Shown: piece by piece, positions 17,351 to 26,575 of the stretch
Position numbering within the stretch: the stretch's first letter is position 1
Layout: each line of letters opens with the position of its first letter
Source of the DNA: Erysipelotrichaceae bacterium
Lineage (GTDB): Bacteria; Bacillota_I; Bacilli_A; Erysipelotrichales; Erysipelotrichaceae
Assembly: GCA_017404205.1 (NCBI GenBank)
Contig: JAFRCV010000008.1
Location: 62,001-126,000, forward strand
Direction: 5' to 3'
DNA length: 64,000 bases
Program-made: the position numbers and the translations under genes
Notes under the pieces: generated by a model
Told to the model about the DNA's origin: nothing
Databases searched by the model: none
What the model saw: only the letters and a program-made list of their open reading frames with translations

Positions 17351-18736
17351 ATGAAAGCATGGGAAAGAGCAACATCAATATTAAGGAATGAAGTTCCCCA
17401 ATTTTTACAAGATGATAATGAAATATTTTGGGAAGAACAATCTAATGGACCAGAAGAAGCACAAGACTTATTAACTAAGATTCATTGGCATTCTCAAGTT
17501 CCGGGTTCAAGAGCGCATGAGATGATTTGTAATGCTGCAATACAGGCCACGGAGAATAAAGGTTATATTGTAGAAAACAGCAACGAATTAATTGAAAAAG
17601 GACTAAAAGCCTATGATGATAATGATATGGTATTACTTCATAAGTGTGAACAAGATGTATTCAATGCTTGTTATGATGCTAAAAAAGATGAAAACAGTCC
17701 TTATTGGAAACAAAAATTTTATGATTCATTTGAAGAATATGCAAATAGTGTTAAATTACCGATTTATGATGTCGATATTGAAAATAAATTAGATAATTTT
17801 TATGCAGGTTGGTTAGGACAGATTATTGGTGGCGCATATGGAACATGTCTTGAAGGACATACTGGCAAAGCTATTAAAGAATTCTACAATGGTGAAGTAA
17901 GTAAATATGTTCGTAAGCCAAATACTTACAACGATGATATTACTTATGAATTATGTTTATTGTTAGCTTACAAAGAAAATGGTAAAGCTACTAGCGCAAA
18001 AGATATCGCAAGAGAATGGGTAGCAAGAATTCCTAGTGGTTGGTCTGCAGAAGAGTGGGCTTTAAATAATTTGAAGGTAGGTATATTGCCACCTGAATCT
18101 GGACGTTTTCATAATCCATTTAATGAATGGATTGGAGCTCAAATGAGAGGCGCTGTTTGTGGACAAATATATCCTGGAAACCTTTATATGGCTGCAAAAG
18201 CGGCTTGGAAAGATGCGTCAATATCTCATGATCGAAACGGCATCTTAGGCGAAGTGTTTAACGCATTAATGGCTTCACTTGCGTTTGTTAAAAGCGATAC
18301 AAAAGAAATCTTAAAATATTGCATCGAATTAATACCAAGCGATAGTGAATATGGACAAGTAATTAGATATGCATATGAACAATGTTTAAATCATGATGAT
18401 TATTATAGTGCTTGGCTTCCATGTGAGAAGAAACTTGAGAAATATAATTGGATTCATGCCTATCCAAATGCAGCAATTGAAGTAATTGCTATGTATTATG
18501 GAAACAACGATTTTGTCAAAACTTTAGAAATATGTGGTGGGTGTGGGCAAGATGTAGATTGCAATGCTGCTCAAATTGCCACAATTCTAGGCACAATTAT
18601 TGGCTCTAATAATATACCAGAATATTTTAAAGCTCCATTTGGTGATAAATTAGATACATATGTTAGAGGGATAAAACAAATTTCAATTAAACAACTGGCA
18701 AAAGATACCCTTGAAGTAGCAAAAAATCTTAAATAA
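17351..18736 (+). CDS. ADP-ribosylglycohydrolase-family protein
   Basis: 461 residues: an N-terminal helical region (1-150) of unknown role, then an ADP-ribosylglycohydrolase (PF03747) domain. Seen motifs are FYAGWLGQIIGGAYGTCLEG, the metal-binding NDDITYELCLL, MRGAVCGQIYPGN and the late DVDCNAAQIATILGTIIG, whose Asp residues correspond to the paired-magnesium site of the family. Members remove ADP-ribose from proteins or hydrolyse related ribosides. AGGAGG precedes the ATG. It sits immediately upstream of a nucleoside importer operon, so a role in processing imported ribosides or ADP-ribose is plausible; this is inference from position. Confidence 0.85.
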   Translation: MKAWERATSILRNEVPQFLQDDNEIFWEEQSNGPEEAQDLLTKIHWHSQVPGSRAHEMICNAAIQATENKGYIVENSNELIEKGLKAYDDNDMVLLHKCEQDVFNACYDAKKDENSPYWKQKFYDSFEEYANSVKLPIYDVDIENKLDNFYAGWLGQIIGGAYGTCLEGHTGKAIKEFYNGEVSKYVRKPNTYNDDITYELCLLLAYKENGKATSAKDIAREWVARIPSGWSAEEWALNNLKVGILPPESGRFHNPFNEWIGAQMRGAVCGQIYPGNLYMAAKAAWKDASISHDRNGILGEVFNALMASLAFVKSDTKEILKYCIELIPSDSEYGQVIRYAYEQCLNHDDYYSAWLPCEKKLEKYNWIHAYPNAAIEVIAMYYGNNDFVKTLEICGGCGQDVDCNAAQIATILGTIIGSNNIPEYFKAPFGDKLDTYVRGIKQISIKQLAKDTLEVAKNLK

Positions 18737-18753
18737 TTTGTATTATATTTATC

Positions 18754-18783
18754 TTGAAAAAGCATCTTCATTGATAATATAAT
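18754..18783 (+). promoter_or_regulatory. promoter of the nucleoside importer operon
   Basis: TTGAAA at 18754-18759, 18-base spacer, TATAAT at 18778-18783. Confidence 0.7.
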
Positions 18784-18788
18784 AAATA

Positions 18789-18802
18789 TGTTCAAATGAA
18801 CA
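18789..18802. promoter_or_regulatory. inverted repeat at the importer transcription start
   Basis: TGTTCA-AA-TGAACA, a perfect 6+2+6 palindrome starting about where transcription should begin, before the AAAGGAG. Candidate operator; the regulator is not known. Confidence 0.45.
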
Positions 18803-18816
18803 AAAAGGAGAAAATA

Positions 18817-19872
18817 ATGAAAAAACTATTGACTGTTTTATTAGCTTGTTTCATGATTTTTGCTCTAGTTGGTTGTACTAAATCTGAAGGCGGCCAAGAA
18901 GAACAAGGTGAAACTGCTGAAAAACTAAAGATCGCTTATTGTATCAATGGTACAACTGGTGATAAGTCTTTCTTTGATTCAGGTACTGAAGGTATGCAAT
19001 GGATCAACAGAGACTTTGGTGACAAAGTTGAAGCTACTACTATTGAATTCACTTATGATGATTCAACTTGGAGAACTCAATTAGAAAACGCTTTCATGTC
19101 AGAAGAATACGATATTATTATCGTTGGTACTTATGATATGTTAGGCATGACTGTTGAACTAACTGCTGAATATCCTGATCAAAAAGTTTGGTTCTATGAT
19201 GAACAATGGGATTTCGAAGCTAACCCAAGAGAAAATGTTCTTTCTTTATTATTCAAACAAAATGAAGGTTCATACGTTGTAGGTTATATGGCTGCTATGG
19301 CTTCTCAAACTGGCTACATCACATTCTGTGGTGGTATGTCTAACACAGTATTATTAGACTTCTATGCTGGTTACAAACAAGGTGCATTAGCTTATAACCC
19401 TGATATCAGAGTTGAAGAAACTTGGATGAATTCATTCTCAGATCCATCAACTGGTAAGAACGTTGCTACAGCTTCTTATTCTGATGGTGCTGATGTTGTA
19501 TTCGCATGTGGTGGTTCTGCTGGTTTAGGTGTATTTGAAGCTGCATTAGATTTCGAAGGCGCTAAAGTAATCGGTGTTGATGGTAACCAAGGTGCTGCAT
19601 TTGAAGCTGCTGGCGATACAGAAAAAGCTGCTAGAACTATTACTTCTATGACTAAGAACGTTAACCAAGGTTTCTATGATACTTGCAAGAAAGAATTAGA
19701 CGGAACTCTTGAATATGGTCAAAACTATAGATTAGGTCTTAACGGTGGTTACGTAGGTGCTGCTGTTACTGCTGCTACTGAAGCTACATTCACAGCTGAA
19801 CAATTAGCTGCTGTAGAAGATGTTAAAGCTAAGATCGCTTCTGGCGAAATCGTAGTTGATACTGCATTCTAA
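18817..19872 (+). CDS. BMP-family nucleoside-binding lipoprotein
   Basis: Substrate-binding lipoprotein of a nucleoside ABC importer (Med/PnrA family), 351 residues from 18817 (MKKLLTVLLACFMIFALVGC, lipid Cys at 20); AAGGAG precedes this ATG. The mature part has the type I binding-protein fold: KIAYCINGTTGDKSFFDSG, then DIIIVGTYDM, GYMAAMASQTGYITFCGGM and FACGGSAGLGVFEAA and VIGVDGNQG. Its codon use is shifted to AAC, TTC, GGT and GCT compared with neighbours, as expected for a highly expressed gene. A strong hairpin downstream probably reduces read-through to the transporter genes. Confidence 0.93.
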   Translation: MKKLLTVLLACFMIFALVGCTKSEGGQEEQGETAEKLKIAYCINGTTGDKSFFDSGTEGMQWINRDFGDKVEATTIEFTYDDSTWRTQLENAFMSEEYDIIIVGTYDMLGMTVELTAEYPDQKVWFYDEQWDFEANPRENVLSLLFKQNEGSYVVGYMAAMASQTGYITFCGGMSNTVLLDFYAGYKQGALAYNPDIRVEETWMNSFSDPSTGKNVATASYSDGADVVFACGGSAGLGVFEAALDFEGAKVIGVDGNQGAAFEAAGDTEKAARTITSMTKNVNQGFYDTCKKELDGTLEYGQNYRLGLNGGYVGAAVTAATEATFTAEQLAAVEDVKAKIASGEIVVDTAF

Positions 19873-19909
19873 TCTAGAAAAAAATATTTAAACCTAAAAG
19901 GTACTATTG

Positions 19910-19944
19910 TTGCCTCTGGTCTAGTGCCAGAGGCAATTTTCTTT
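19910..19944 (+). terminator. attenuating terminator inside the importer operon
   Basis: TTGCCTCTGG-7-CCAGAGGCAA, a perfect 10-base stem followed by TTTTCTTT, between the binding protein and the ATPase gene. Likely partial termination that gives excess binding protein. Confidence 0.8.
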
Positions 19945-19961
19945 AAGAAGGAGATAATCGT

Positions 19962-21512
19962 ATGGAAGACTATCTTGTAATGCAAGATGTTACTAAGATT
20001 TATAACAACGGTATCATCGCCAACGATAAAGTTAACTTCTCAGCTAAAAAAGGTGAAATTCATGCCATTTGTGGTGAAAATGGTGCAGGCAAAACTACAC
20101 TAATGAAAATGCTATTTGGTATTGAACAACCTGATGAAGGAAAAATAATTATCAAAGGTGAGGAGATGAGATTAAATTCTCCTACTGATGCTATTAAAGC
20201 TGGTATCGGTATGGTGCACCAACATTTTATGCAGGTTCCTACATTAACTGTTGCTGAAAATGTAACATTAGGTATTGAACCAACAAAAGGCTTAAAATTT
20301 GATCACAACAAAGCCGTAGAAATGACAAGAGAATGTTGTGAGAAATATGGGTTTGACATTAATCCAGAGGCTCATATTCAAGATTTATCTGTAGGTGTTA
20401 AACAAAAAGTTGAAATTGTTAAAGCACTTGTAAAAGGATGCGAAATCTTAATACTTGATGAGCCTACTGCTGTTTTAACTCCACAAGAAACTAAAGAATT
20501 GTTTATTCAATTAAAGAATCTAAAAGATTCTGGTTGTACAATCATCTTTATTTCCCATAAATTAAATGAAGTTAAAGAATTATGTGATCGTGTTACTGTT
20601 ATTAAAAAAGGTAAGACGATTGGTGTGTGGAATATCAAAGATGTAACAGAAGCTGATATTTCTCGTTACATGGTTGGTGTAGATGTTGATTTAAATATTC
20701 CAAAGAAACCTGCTGAACCAAAAGAAAATGTATTAGTTGTAAAAGATTTAACAGTTTACAATGAAGCAGGAAAGAAAAAAGTTGATGATGTTTCTTTCTC
20801 AGTAAGAAAAGGTGAAATTGTCGGAATTGCTGGTGTTGAAGGCAATGGACAAAGAGAATTAATTGATGTTATTACAGGTTTAGCTAAATATAATTATGGA
20901 AGCGTTACTTTGATGGGCAAAGAAGTCAAAGACTTAAATATTCATGAATTAAGAAAAGCTGGCTTAGTACATATTCCAGAAGATAGAAATCTTTATGGTT
21001 GTGCAAGAAGCATGTCTATTAAAGATAATATGGTAGCTGATAAGATAGCTAATCCTGAATATAACAAAGGTTTGTTTATTAATGAAAGCGCTATCAAAGC
21101 AGATACTGATAAATGGATTGAAGAATATCGTGTATTATGTGATAATGGCGAACAACTTTGTGGCATGTTATCTGGTGGTAATGTTCAAAAAGTTGTTGTC
21201 GCTAGAGAATTCACAAGCTATTCTGAATTAGTTGTATCTGACCAACCAACTCGTGGTATCGATGTTGGTGCTGCAGAATTTGTTAGACAAAGAATGGTTG
21301 AAATGAGAGATGCAGGAAAAGCAATATTATTAATTTCAGCTGACTTAGCAGAAATTATGAGCTTATCTGATTCATTGATAGTTATGCATGGTGGAAAGAT
21401 TAATGCTTATTTCCCTAATGTAAAAGAATTAACTGAAGAAGATTTAGGTTTCTATATGTTAGGTGTTAAACACATGAGCGATGAAGAAATAGGAGCGGCT
21501 TTACATGAATAA
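19962..21512 (+). CDS. nucleoside ABC importer, double-domain ATPase
   Basis: 516 residues with two ABC domains, as in the RbsA/NupO family. First domain: GENGAGKTTLMKMLFG Walker A, LSVGVKQKVEIVKAL signature region, LILDEPTAVL Walker B. Second domain: GVEGNGQRELIDVI at the Walker A position, so the classic G-K-T/S is replaced, then LSGGNVQKVVVAREF and LVVSDQPTRGIDVGA. A degenerate second site is normal for this family. AAGGAG precedes it. Overlaps the first permease gene by 8 bases. Confidence 0.93.
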   Translation: MEDYLVMQDVTKIYNNGIIANDKVNFSAKKGEIHAICGENGAGKTTLMKMLFGIEQPDEGKIIIKGEEMRLNSPTDAIKAGIGMVHQHFMQVPTLTVAENVTLGIEPTKGLKFDHNKAVEMTRECCEKYGFDINPEAHIQDLSVGVKQKVEIVKALVKGCEILILDEPTAVLTPQETKELFIQLKNLKDSGCTIIFISHKLNEVKELCDRVTVIKKGKTIGVWNIKDVTEADISRYMVGVDVDLNIPKKPAEPKENVLVVKDLTVYNEAGKKKVDDVSFSVRKGEIVGIAGVEGNGQRELIDVITGLAKYNYGSVTLMGKEVKDLNIHELRKAGLVHIPEDRNLYGCARSMSIKDNMVADKIANPEYNKGLFINESAIKADTDKWIEEYRVLCDNGEQLCGMLSGGNVQKVVVAREFTSYSELVVSDQPTRGIDVGAAEFVRQRMVEMRDAGKAILLISADLAEIMSLSDSLIVMHGGKINAYFPNVKELTEEDLGFYMLGVKHMSDEEIGAALHE

Positions 21513-22680
21513 AGAAAAGAAATCATTATTTGGAAAAATGGATGTTGAAGCGCGTTTTGGCTTAATGAGAATGGGTGTAGCTATCGCTATCGGTTTAGGA
21601 CTTGCGGTTGTCTTAATTGTTGTTGCAGCTAAAAATCCAGGTGAATCATTAAAATATTTCTTCGCTGGTCCACTTCAAATATTAAATCCTGCTGTAAAAA
21701 GCGGTTTAGCATGGAACTATTTTGATTTATGGATTCAAAAAATTATTCCATTGCTATTCACTGGTTCTGCTGTTTGTATTATGTTTAGTGCAAACAAATT
21801 TAACTTAGGTCTTGAAGGCGCAATTATTGCTGGTGGTCTATCTTGTGCATGGGTATGTACATTGCTAGATGGCGATATGTTAGCTGCAAATGCTAATCCT
21901 GTACTTTGCGTTATCTTGGGACTAGGTGTTTCAATTATTGCTGGTGCATTAGTAATGTTAGTTCCTGCATTATTAGAAAAATTCTTTAATGCTTCAACAA
22001 TGGTTACATCATTAATGATGAACTATATCTTGCTATATGTATCTCAACACTGCTTATTTGCTACATCATTAAGAGATGCAAAAACATCTAAATATTCTAA
22101 TCAATGGACTGAAGATGTAGTTCTAACAGCAAAAAAATTCTTAGGCACTGACTTTACAATGAGATATGGATTCTTTATTGGCGTTGTAATTGTGATTCTT
22201 GCTTGGGCATTCTTATTTAAAACTAAATGGGGATACAAAATCAGACAAATTGGTCAAAATCCACATTTTGCTAAATATGTAGGTGTTAGTGTAGTAAGCT
22301 TAGGAATTTTAGTTCAAGTTATTGGTGGTGCTATTGGTGGATTAGGTGGCGCAACAGTAATTCTTGGAAACTACAATTATTATTACGGTATTGAAATGAC
22401 AGGTTTTGGTTGGGATGGTGTAACAATGGCAATCTTCTCTGGAAATAATCCTAAGAAATTATTTGCTTCTTGTGCATTCATTGCTTATATTAGAGCTGGT
22501 GCTCAAATCATGGCTACTCAACCAGGTGGACCTATTTCCGAAATGACTAAGATAGTTGAAGGTGTAATTATCTTATTCTTGTTAGCTGAACAATTCTTAG
22601 CTAGAACTCATCGTAAGATGATTGTTGCTGAGGCTAAGAAAAAACAAGCCTTAAAACTTGCAGCGGAGGTAAATGAATAA
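21505..22680 (+). CDS. nucleoside ABC importer permease 1 (NupP-like)
   Basis: 391 residues, BPD_transp_2 family, about ten hydrophobic segments. The core KWGYKIRQIGQNPHFAKYVG matches the cytosolic coupling region of branched-chain/nucleoside permeases, and GGAIGGLGGA follows. The C-terminal 30 residues are charged. The stop overlaps permease 2 (TAATG), so the two permeases are coupled for heterodimer assembly. Confidence 0.92.
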   Translation: MNKEKKSLFGKMDVEARFGLMRMGVAIAIGLGLAVVLIVVAAKNPGESLKYFFAGPLQILNPAVKSGLAWNYFDLWIQKIIPLLFTGSAVCIMFSANKFNLGLEGAIIAGGLSCAWVCTLLDGDMLAANANPVLCVILGLGVSIIAGALVMLVPALLEKFFNASTMVTSLMMNYILLYVSQHCLFATSLRDAKTSKYSNQWTEDVVLTAKKFLGTDFTMRYGFFIGVVIVILAWAFLFKTKWGYKIRQIGQNPHFAKYVGVSVVSLGILVQVIGGAIGGLGGATVILGNYNYYYGIEMTGFGWDGVTMAIFSGNNPKKLFASCAFIAYIRAGAQIMATQPGGPISEMTKIVEGVIILFLLAEQFLARTHRKMIVAEAKKKQALKLAAEVNE

Positions 22681-23690
22681 TGAGCGTTTTTACTGAAATT
22701 TGGAGCATTTTATCTACTGCTTTTTCAACAACTGAATTCTATACAATGATCATTGAATCTACTGCACCAATTTTGCTTGCTGCTTTAGGTTGTGCTATTG
22801 CTGCTAAAGCTAATGCCACAAATATGGGTATGGAAGGTATCATGATGATGTCAGCACTTGTTGCCGTTCTTGTTTCAAGTGCACTTGGCGGTGCAGGCGT
22901 TGGACCTTGGGTTGGCTTAATTGCTGCTGTAGTCGTTGGTTGTATATTAGGATTCTTAGTATCAGTTTTTGCTTTTAGACTAAAAATTGATATTATCCTA
23001 GTTGGTATTGCTATGAATTTAATATGTACTGGCGCTTCTGTCTTCTTAATGTATTCAATAACTGGAGATAGAACAACTACTACATCTTTAATTTCTGGCA
23101 AATTGCCTTCATTATCAATTCCACTTATAAAAGATATACCAGTTATTGGCACGGTTTTATCAGGACGCTTTGTTCTAACTTATCTTGCCTTTATATTAGT
23201 TGCTGTTTTGTCTTTCTTATTATTCAAGACAAAACTTGGCTTAAGAATTAGAGCCGTTGGTGAAAATGAAAACGCTGCTGAATCTGTAGGTATTTCTTCA
23301 CTTAAGATTAAAACAATTGCTTTAATTATCTCAGGTGCATTTGGTGGCTTGGGTGGTGCATTCATGTCACAATGCTACTTGGCATATTTCTCAAGTGGAC
23401 TAATTGCTGGTAGAGGTTTCATTGGACTAGCTGCATGTACAATGGGTTCTGCTAATCCTGGAATCATTTGCTTATGTTGTTTAGCATTTGGTATCTTCTA
23501 TGCTATTTCAATGTTCTCTCAATCAATGAAATTATTCGCAATTTCAAGCTACGCATTACTTGCTTTACCTTATGCAATAGTATTAATTGGTGTTGTAATC
23601 TATTCAATTTATACTAGAAATAAGGAATTAGAAAGATTAAGAGGTCTTGATAGCGAAGAAAAAACCGAGCAAAATAAAGCTGTCGAATAG
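22680..23690 (+). CDS. nucleoside ABC importer permease 2 (NupQ-like)
   Basis: 336 residues, BPD_transp_2 family, partner of permease 1. Seen are ALGCAIAAKANATNMGMEGI, a conserved early motif, KLGLRIRAVGENENAAES as the coupling segment, then SGAFGGLGGAFMSQ. About nine membrane segments. A terminator follows, closing the bmp-ATPase-permease-permease operon. Confidence 0.92.
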   Translation: MSVFTEIWSILSTAFSTTEFYTMIIESTAPILLAALGCAIAAKANATNMGMEGIMMMSALVAVLVSSALGGAGVGPWVGLIAAVVVGCILGFLVSVFAFRLKIDIILVGIAMNLICTGASVFLMYSITGDRTTTTSLISGKLPSLSIPLIKDIPVIGTVLSGRFVLTYLAFILVAVLSFLLFKTKLGLRIRAVGENENAAESVGISSLKIKTIALIISGAFGGLGGAFMSQCYLAYFSSGLIAGRGFIGLAACTMGSANPGIICLCCLAFGIFYAISMFSQSMKLFAISSYALLALPYAIVLIGVVIYSIYTRNKELERLRGLDSEEKTEQNKAVE

Positions 23691-23707
23691 AATAAAATAA
23701 AATCTTC

Positions 23708-23738
23708 AAAGGTTGTTAGTTATCTAACAACCTTTTTT
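23708..23738 (+). terminator. terminator of the nucleoside importer operon
   Basis: AAAGGTTGTTAG-TTAT-CTAACAACCTTT plus a T run. Confidence 0.92.
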
Positions 23739-23790
23739 AATGCTTAATAAAATGAATAATTTAAAATATGTTAATATTTAAATGTAAGAT

Positions 23791-23815
23791 AATTTATTAA
23801 TTTAACTAATAAATT
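23791..23815 (+). repeat. 9-base inverted repeat before the ribokinase operon
   Basis: AATTTATTA-7-TAATAAATT directly before the GGAG of the ribokinase-like gene. Could be an operator or a leader hairpin touching the ribosome-binding site; very AT-rich, so chance is possible. Confidence 0.3.
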
Positions 23816-23827
23816 TGGAGAAATATT

Positions 23828-24706
23828 ATGAAAATACTTAATTTTGGATCTTTGAATTATGACCATGTTTATGAGATGGAACATTTTGTTTTGCCTAAAG
23901 AAACAATTTCTTCTATCAATTATTCACGCAATTTTGGTGGAAAAGGATTAAATCAATCGATTGCTTTAGCAAAGGCTGGGATGGAAATTTATCATGCTGG
24001 AAGAGTTGGAAGTGATGGCCAAGATTTTATTGATTATTTAAATAGATACAATGTCAAAACCGATTATCTATTGAAAGATGAAAATGAGGCAACAGGACAT
24101 GCGATTATTCAAGTTTGTAAAGGACAAAACTGTATTATTTTACATGGTGGCGCAAATCAAAAAGTCGATGATAAACAAGTTGATGAAGTATTAAGTCATT
24201 TTGAAAAAGGTGATGTTTTATTACTTCAAAATGAAATATCTAATATCGCTTATATCATGAAAAAAGCTCATGAAAAGGGAATGAAAATTGTTATAAATAC
24301 TGCACCAATGGATGACAAAATTTTTACATATCCACTAGAATTTGTTGATATTTATATTGTTAATGAAGTTGAAGCAGCTGGTCTTGTTAAAACTAAAACT
24401 AATGATGAAAAAGAAATAATACAATTAATTCAAAAACAATACCCTAATTCAAAAGTAGTTATGACGGTAGGTGAAAAGGGCGCTTATTTTATTGGCGATG
24501 ATAAAGTGATACATGAAGATGCAAAAAAAGTTGAAGCAATTGATACAACAGCAGCAGGCGATACATTTACTGGTTATTTTTTGGCATCTTATTTAGATGA
24601 CAATGATCCAATAAAAGCATTAAAAATAGCGACTTTGGCTAGTTCTATAACTGTTCAAGGAAAAGGCGCTGCAAAATCTATTCCAAGCATTGAGGATTTG
24701 AAATAA
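23828..24706 (+). CDS. ribokinase-like PfkB sugar kinase
   Basis: 292 residues, PfkB family, closest to ribokinase by its NFGGKGLNQSIALAKAG motif, the RVGSDGQDFIDYL segment and the anion-hole/catalytic motif DTTAAGDTFTGYFLA. Expected reaction: phosphorylation of D-ribose (or deoxyribose) at O5. In this region the substrate would be ribose freed by the three nucleoside hydrolases. Its stop and the next start overlap by one base (TAATG), linking it to the PsuK-like gene and PsuG. Confidence 0.82.
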   Translation: MKILNFGSLNYDHVYEMEHFVLPKETISSINYSRNFGGKGLNQSIALAKAGMEIYHAGRVGSDGQDFIDYLNRYNVKTDYLLKDENEATGHAIIQVCKGQNCIILHGGANQKVDDKQVDEVLSHFEKGDVLLLQNEISNIAYIMKKAHEKGMKIVINTAPMDDKIFTYPLEFVDIYIVNEVEAAGLVKTKTNDEKEIIQLIQKQYPNSKVVMTVGEKGAYFIGDDKVIHEDAKKVEAIDTTAAGDTFTGYFLASYLDDNDPIKALKIATLASSITVQGKGAAKSIPSIEDLK

Positions 24707-25638
24707 TGAAGGATTATGTCGTTGGTATTGGTGCTGCCAATATTGATATTTATGGTAAATCACATATCCAAATAAAAGAAAAATATGACCATCCAAGTGA
24801 TATTTTTACAAGCATTGGTGGAGTGAGTAGAAATATATTAGAAAACATTCAATTACTTGGAGTTGATACTGTTTTATTATCGGCTGTAGGCGATGATTTT
24901 TATGGTGATGAATTAATCAAGAAAACTAACGATATCGGCATAGATACAAGTAATATTTTAAAAGTCAAAAATGCTCGAACTAGTGTTTTTATGCAGATTC
25001 AAAACAAGAATAATGATATGCAACTTGCTTTATGTGATATGAATGTCATTAAGAATATTGATTTAAAATATTTAAAGAAGAAAGCTAAGATATTAAATAA
25101 CGCAAAAGCTTTAATTATTGATCCTTCGTTAGATAATGAAAGTATTAAATATTTACTAGATACATATAAAGAAAAAGAAATATTTGTTGATCCTGTTTCT
25201 TGTGAACTTTCAATTAAACTTAAACCATTTTTATCTAAGATTTATTGTTTAAAACCTAATATAAGCGAATTAGAAGCTTTAAGCGACATGAAAATAACTA
25301 ATAATGATGATTTAATTGTCGCTAGTAAAAAAATGATAAAAATGGGCATTAAAAAGCTTTTTGTTTCATTAGGAAAAAACGGTTTCCTATATGTAGATGA
25401 TAGTGGAAACATCATTAAAAGAAAGTTTAAAAGTGTCAAAAAAGTAGTTAATGCATCAGGAGCAGGTGATGCTTGTTTTGCGACAATTGTGTATTGTTTT
25501 ATCAAAAATATCAATATTAGTGATACGATAGATATGGCGCTTGCTGCTGGCATTAGCGCTATAAGTAGTCTAAGTACTACTAATAAAAAATTATCTGTAA
25601 ATCAATTAAAAAGAATTATAAAGGAGTATAAAAAATGA
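24706..25638 (+). CDS. pseudouridine kinase PsuK-like PfkB kinase
   Basis: 310 residues, PfkB family: early GIGAANIDIYGKS, GGVSRNILENIQLLG in place of the ribokinase GGKGxNQ, SAVGDDFYGDELI, and NASGAGDACFATIVY. The G-G-V-x-R-N-I-x-E-N pattern and the adjacency to psuG point to phosphorylation of pseudouridine at the 5' position. Overlaps psuG by four bases. Whether it also accepts other nucleosides cannot be seen. Confidence 0.85.
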   Translation: MKDYVVGIGAANIDIYGKSHIQIKEKYDHPSDIFTSIGGVSRNILENIQLLGVDTVLLSAVGDDFYGDELIKKTNDIGIDTSNILKVKNARTSVFMQIQNKNNDMQLALCDMNVIKNIDLKYLKKKAKILNNAKALIIDPSLDNESIKYLLDTYKEKEIFVDPVSCELSIKLKPFLSKIYCLKPNISELEALSDMKITNNDDLIVASKKMIKMGIKKLFVSLGKNGFLYVDDSGNIIKRKFKSVKKVVNASGAGDACFATIVYCFIKNINISDTIDMALAAGISAISSLSTTNKKLSVNQLKRIIKEYKK

Positions 25639-26555
25639 GTTACAAAGATTATTTAAGTATTACGCCTGAAATTGAAGAGGCTATTAAAGAAGGTAAACCA
25701 ATTGTTGCGCTTGAAAGTACTATTCTTTCTCATGGTATGCCTTATCCAGAAAATGTTGAATTTGCTCATAAGGTTGAAGAAATCGTTAGAGCTGAAGGTG
25801 CAATTCCGGCAACAACAGCTATTATTGGTGGCAAATTAAAAGTTGGGCTAAATAGTGAAGAACTTGAAATTATGTGCAAAGCTGAAGGCGTTGGCAAGGT
25901 TTCAAGAAGAGATGTTGCAGTATTTTTAGCAACAGGTCAAACTGGAGCTACGACTGTTGCAACAACTATGTTAATTGCTTCGCTTGCTGGAATTAGAATT
26001 TTTGCAACTGGCGGTATAGGTGGCGTTCATCGTGGTGCACAAGAAACAATGGATATTTCTGCTGACCTACAAGAATTAGCTCATACACCTGTTTGCGTTG
26101 TTGGCGCTGGATGTAAATCAATTTTAGATATTGGTCTAACTTTAGAGTATTTAGAAACAATGGGTGTTCCAGTTCTTGGCTATCAAACAGAAGATTTCCC
26201 TGCTTTCTATTGCCGTAAATCAGGCTTTAAAGTTGATTATAAATTAAACGATGCAAATGAAGCTGCAAGAATATTAAAAACTAAATGGGATTTAGGTCTT
26301 GAAGGTGGATTCCTAATTGGTAACCCAATTCCAGAAGAATATGCATTAGATTATGATGAAATGGAAAAAGTAATTGTTAAGGCACTTGATATGGCTAAAA
26401 AAGAAGGAATCAGAGGTAAAGCAACTACACCATTCTTATTAGCTCATATTAAAGATTTAACTAATGGCGTAGCATTCGCATCTAATGTTCAACTTGCATT
26501 AAACAACGCAAAGATTGCTAGCCAAATTGCCGTTGAATTATCTAAATTAAAATAA
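25635..26555 (+). CDS. psuG: pseudouridine-5'-phosphate glycosidase PsuG
   Basis: Cleaves the C-C glycosidic bond of pseudouridine 5'-phosphate to uracil and ribose 5-phosphate. 306 residues, typical. Conserved blocks are VALESTILSHGMPYPENVEF, TTAIIGGKLKVGL, KVSRRDV with the Schiff-base Lys region, ATGGIGGVHRGA and VVGAGCKSILDIGLTLEYLE, and the late ATTPFLL. GGAG precedes the ATG. Last gene of the kinase-PsuK-PsuG operon; together they degrade RNA-derived pseudouridine and ribose. Confidence 0.95.
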   Translation: MSYKDYLSITPEIEEAIKEGKPIVALESTILSHGMPYPENVEFAHKVEEIVRAEGAIPATTAIIGGKLKVGLNSEELEIMCKAEGVGKVSRRDVAVFLATGQTGATTVATTMLIASLAGIRIFATGGIGGVHRGAQETMDISADLQELAHTPVCVVGAGCKSILDIGLTLEYLETMGVPVLGYQTEDFPAFYCRKSGFKVDYKLNDANEAARILKTKWDLGLEGGFLIGNPIPEEYALDYDEMEKVIVKALDMAKKEGIRGKATTPFLLAHIKDLTNGVAFASNVQLALNNAKIASQIAVELSKLK

Positions 26556-26575
26556 AAATGGCTTTCGCCATTTAT
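26554..26575. terminator. shared terminator, psuG and azoreductase-like gene
   Basis: AAATGGC-TTTC-GCCATTT palindrome overlapping the stop codon of the minus-strand gene. Confidence 0.7.

Noticed and set aside
24706-25638. Second ribokinase instead of PsuK
   Set aside because: Its N-terminal motif is G-G-V-x-R-N-I-x-E-N, not the GGKGxNQ of ribokinase, and psuG overlaps it.
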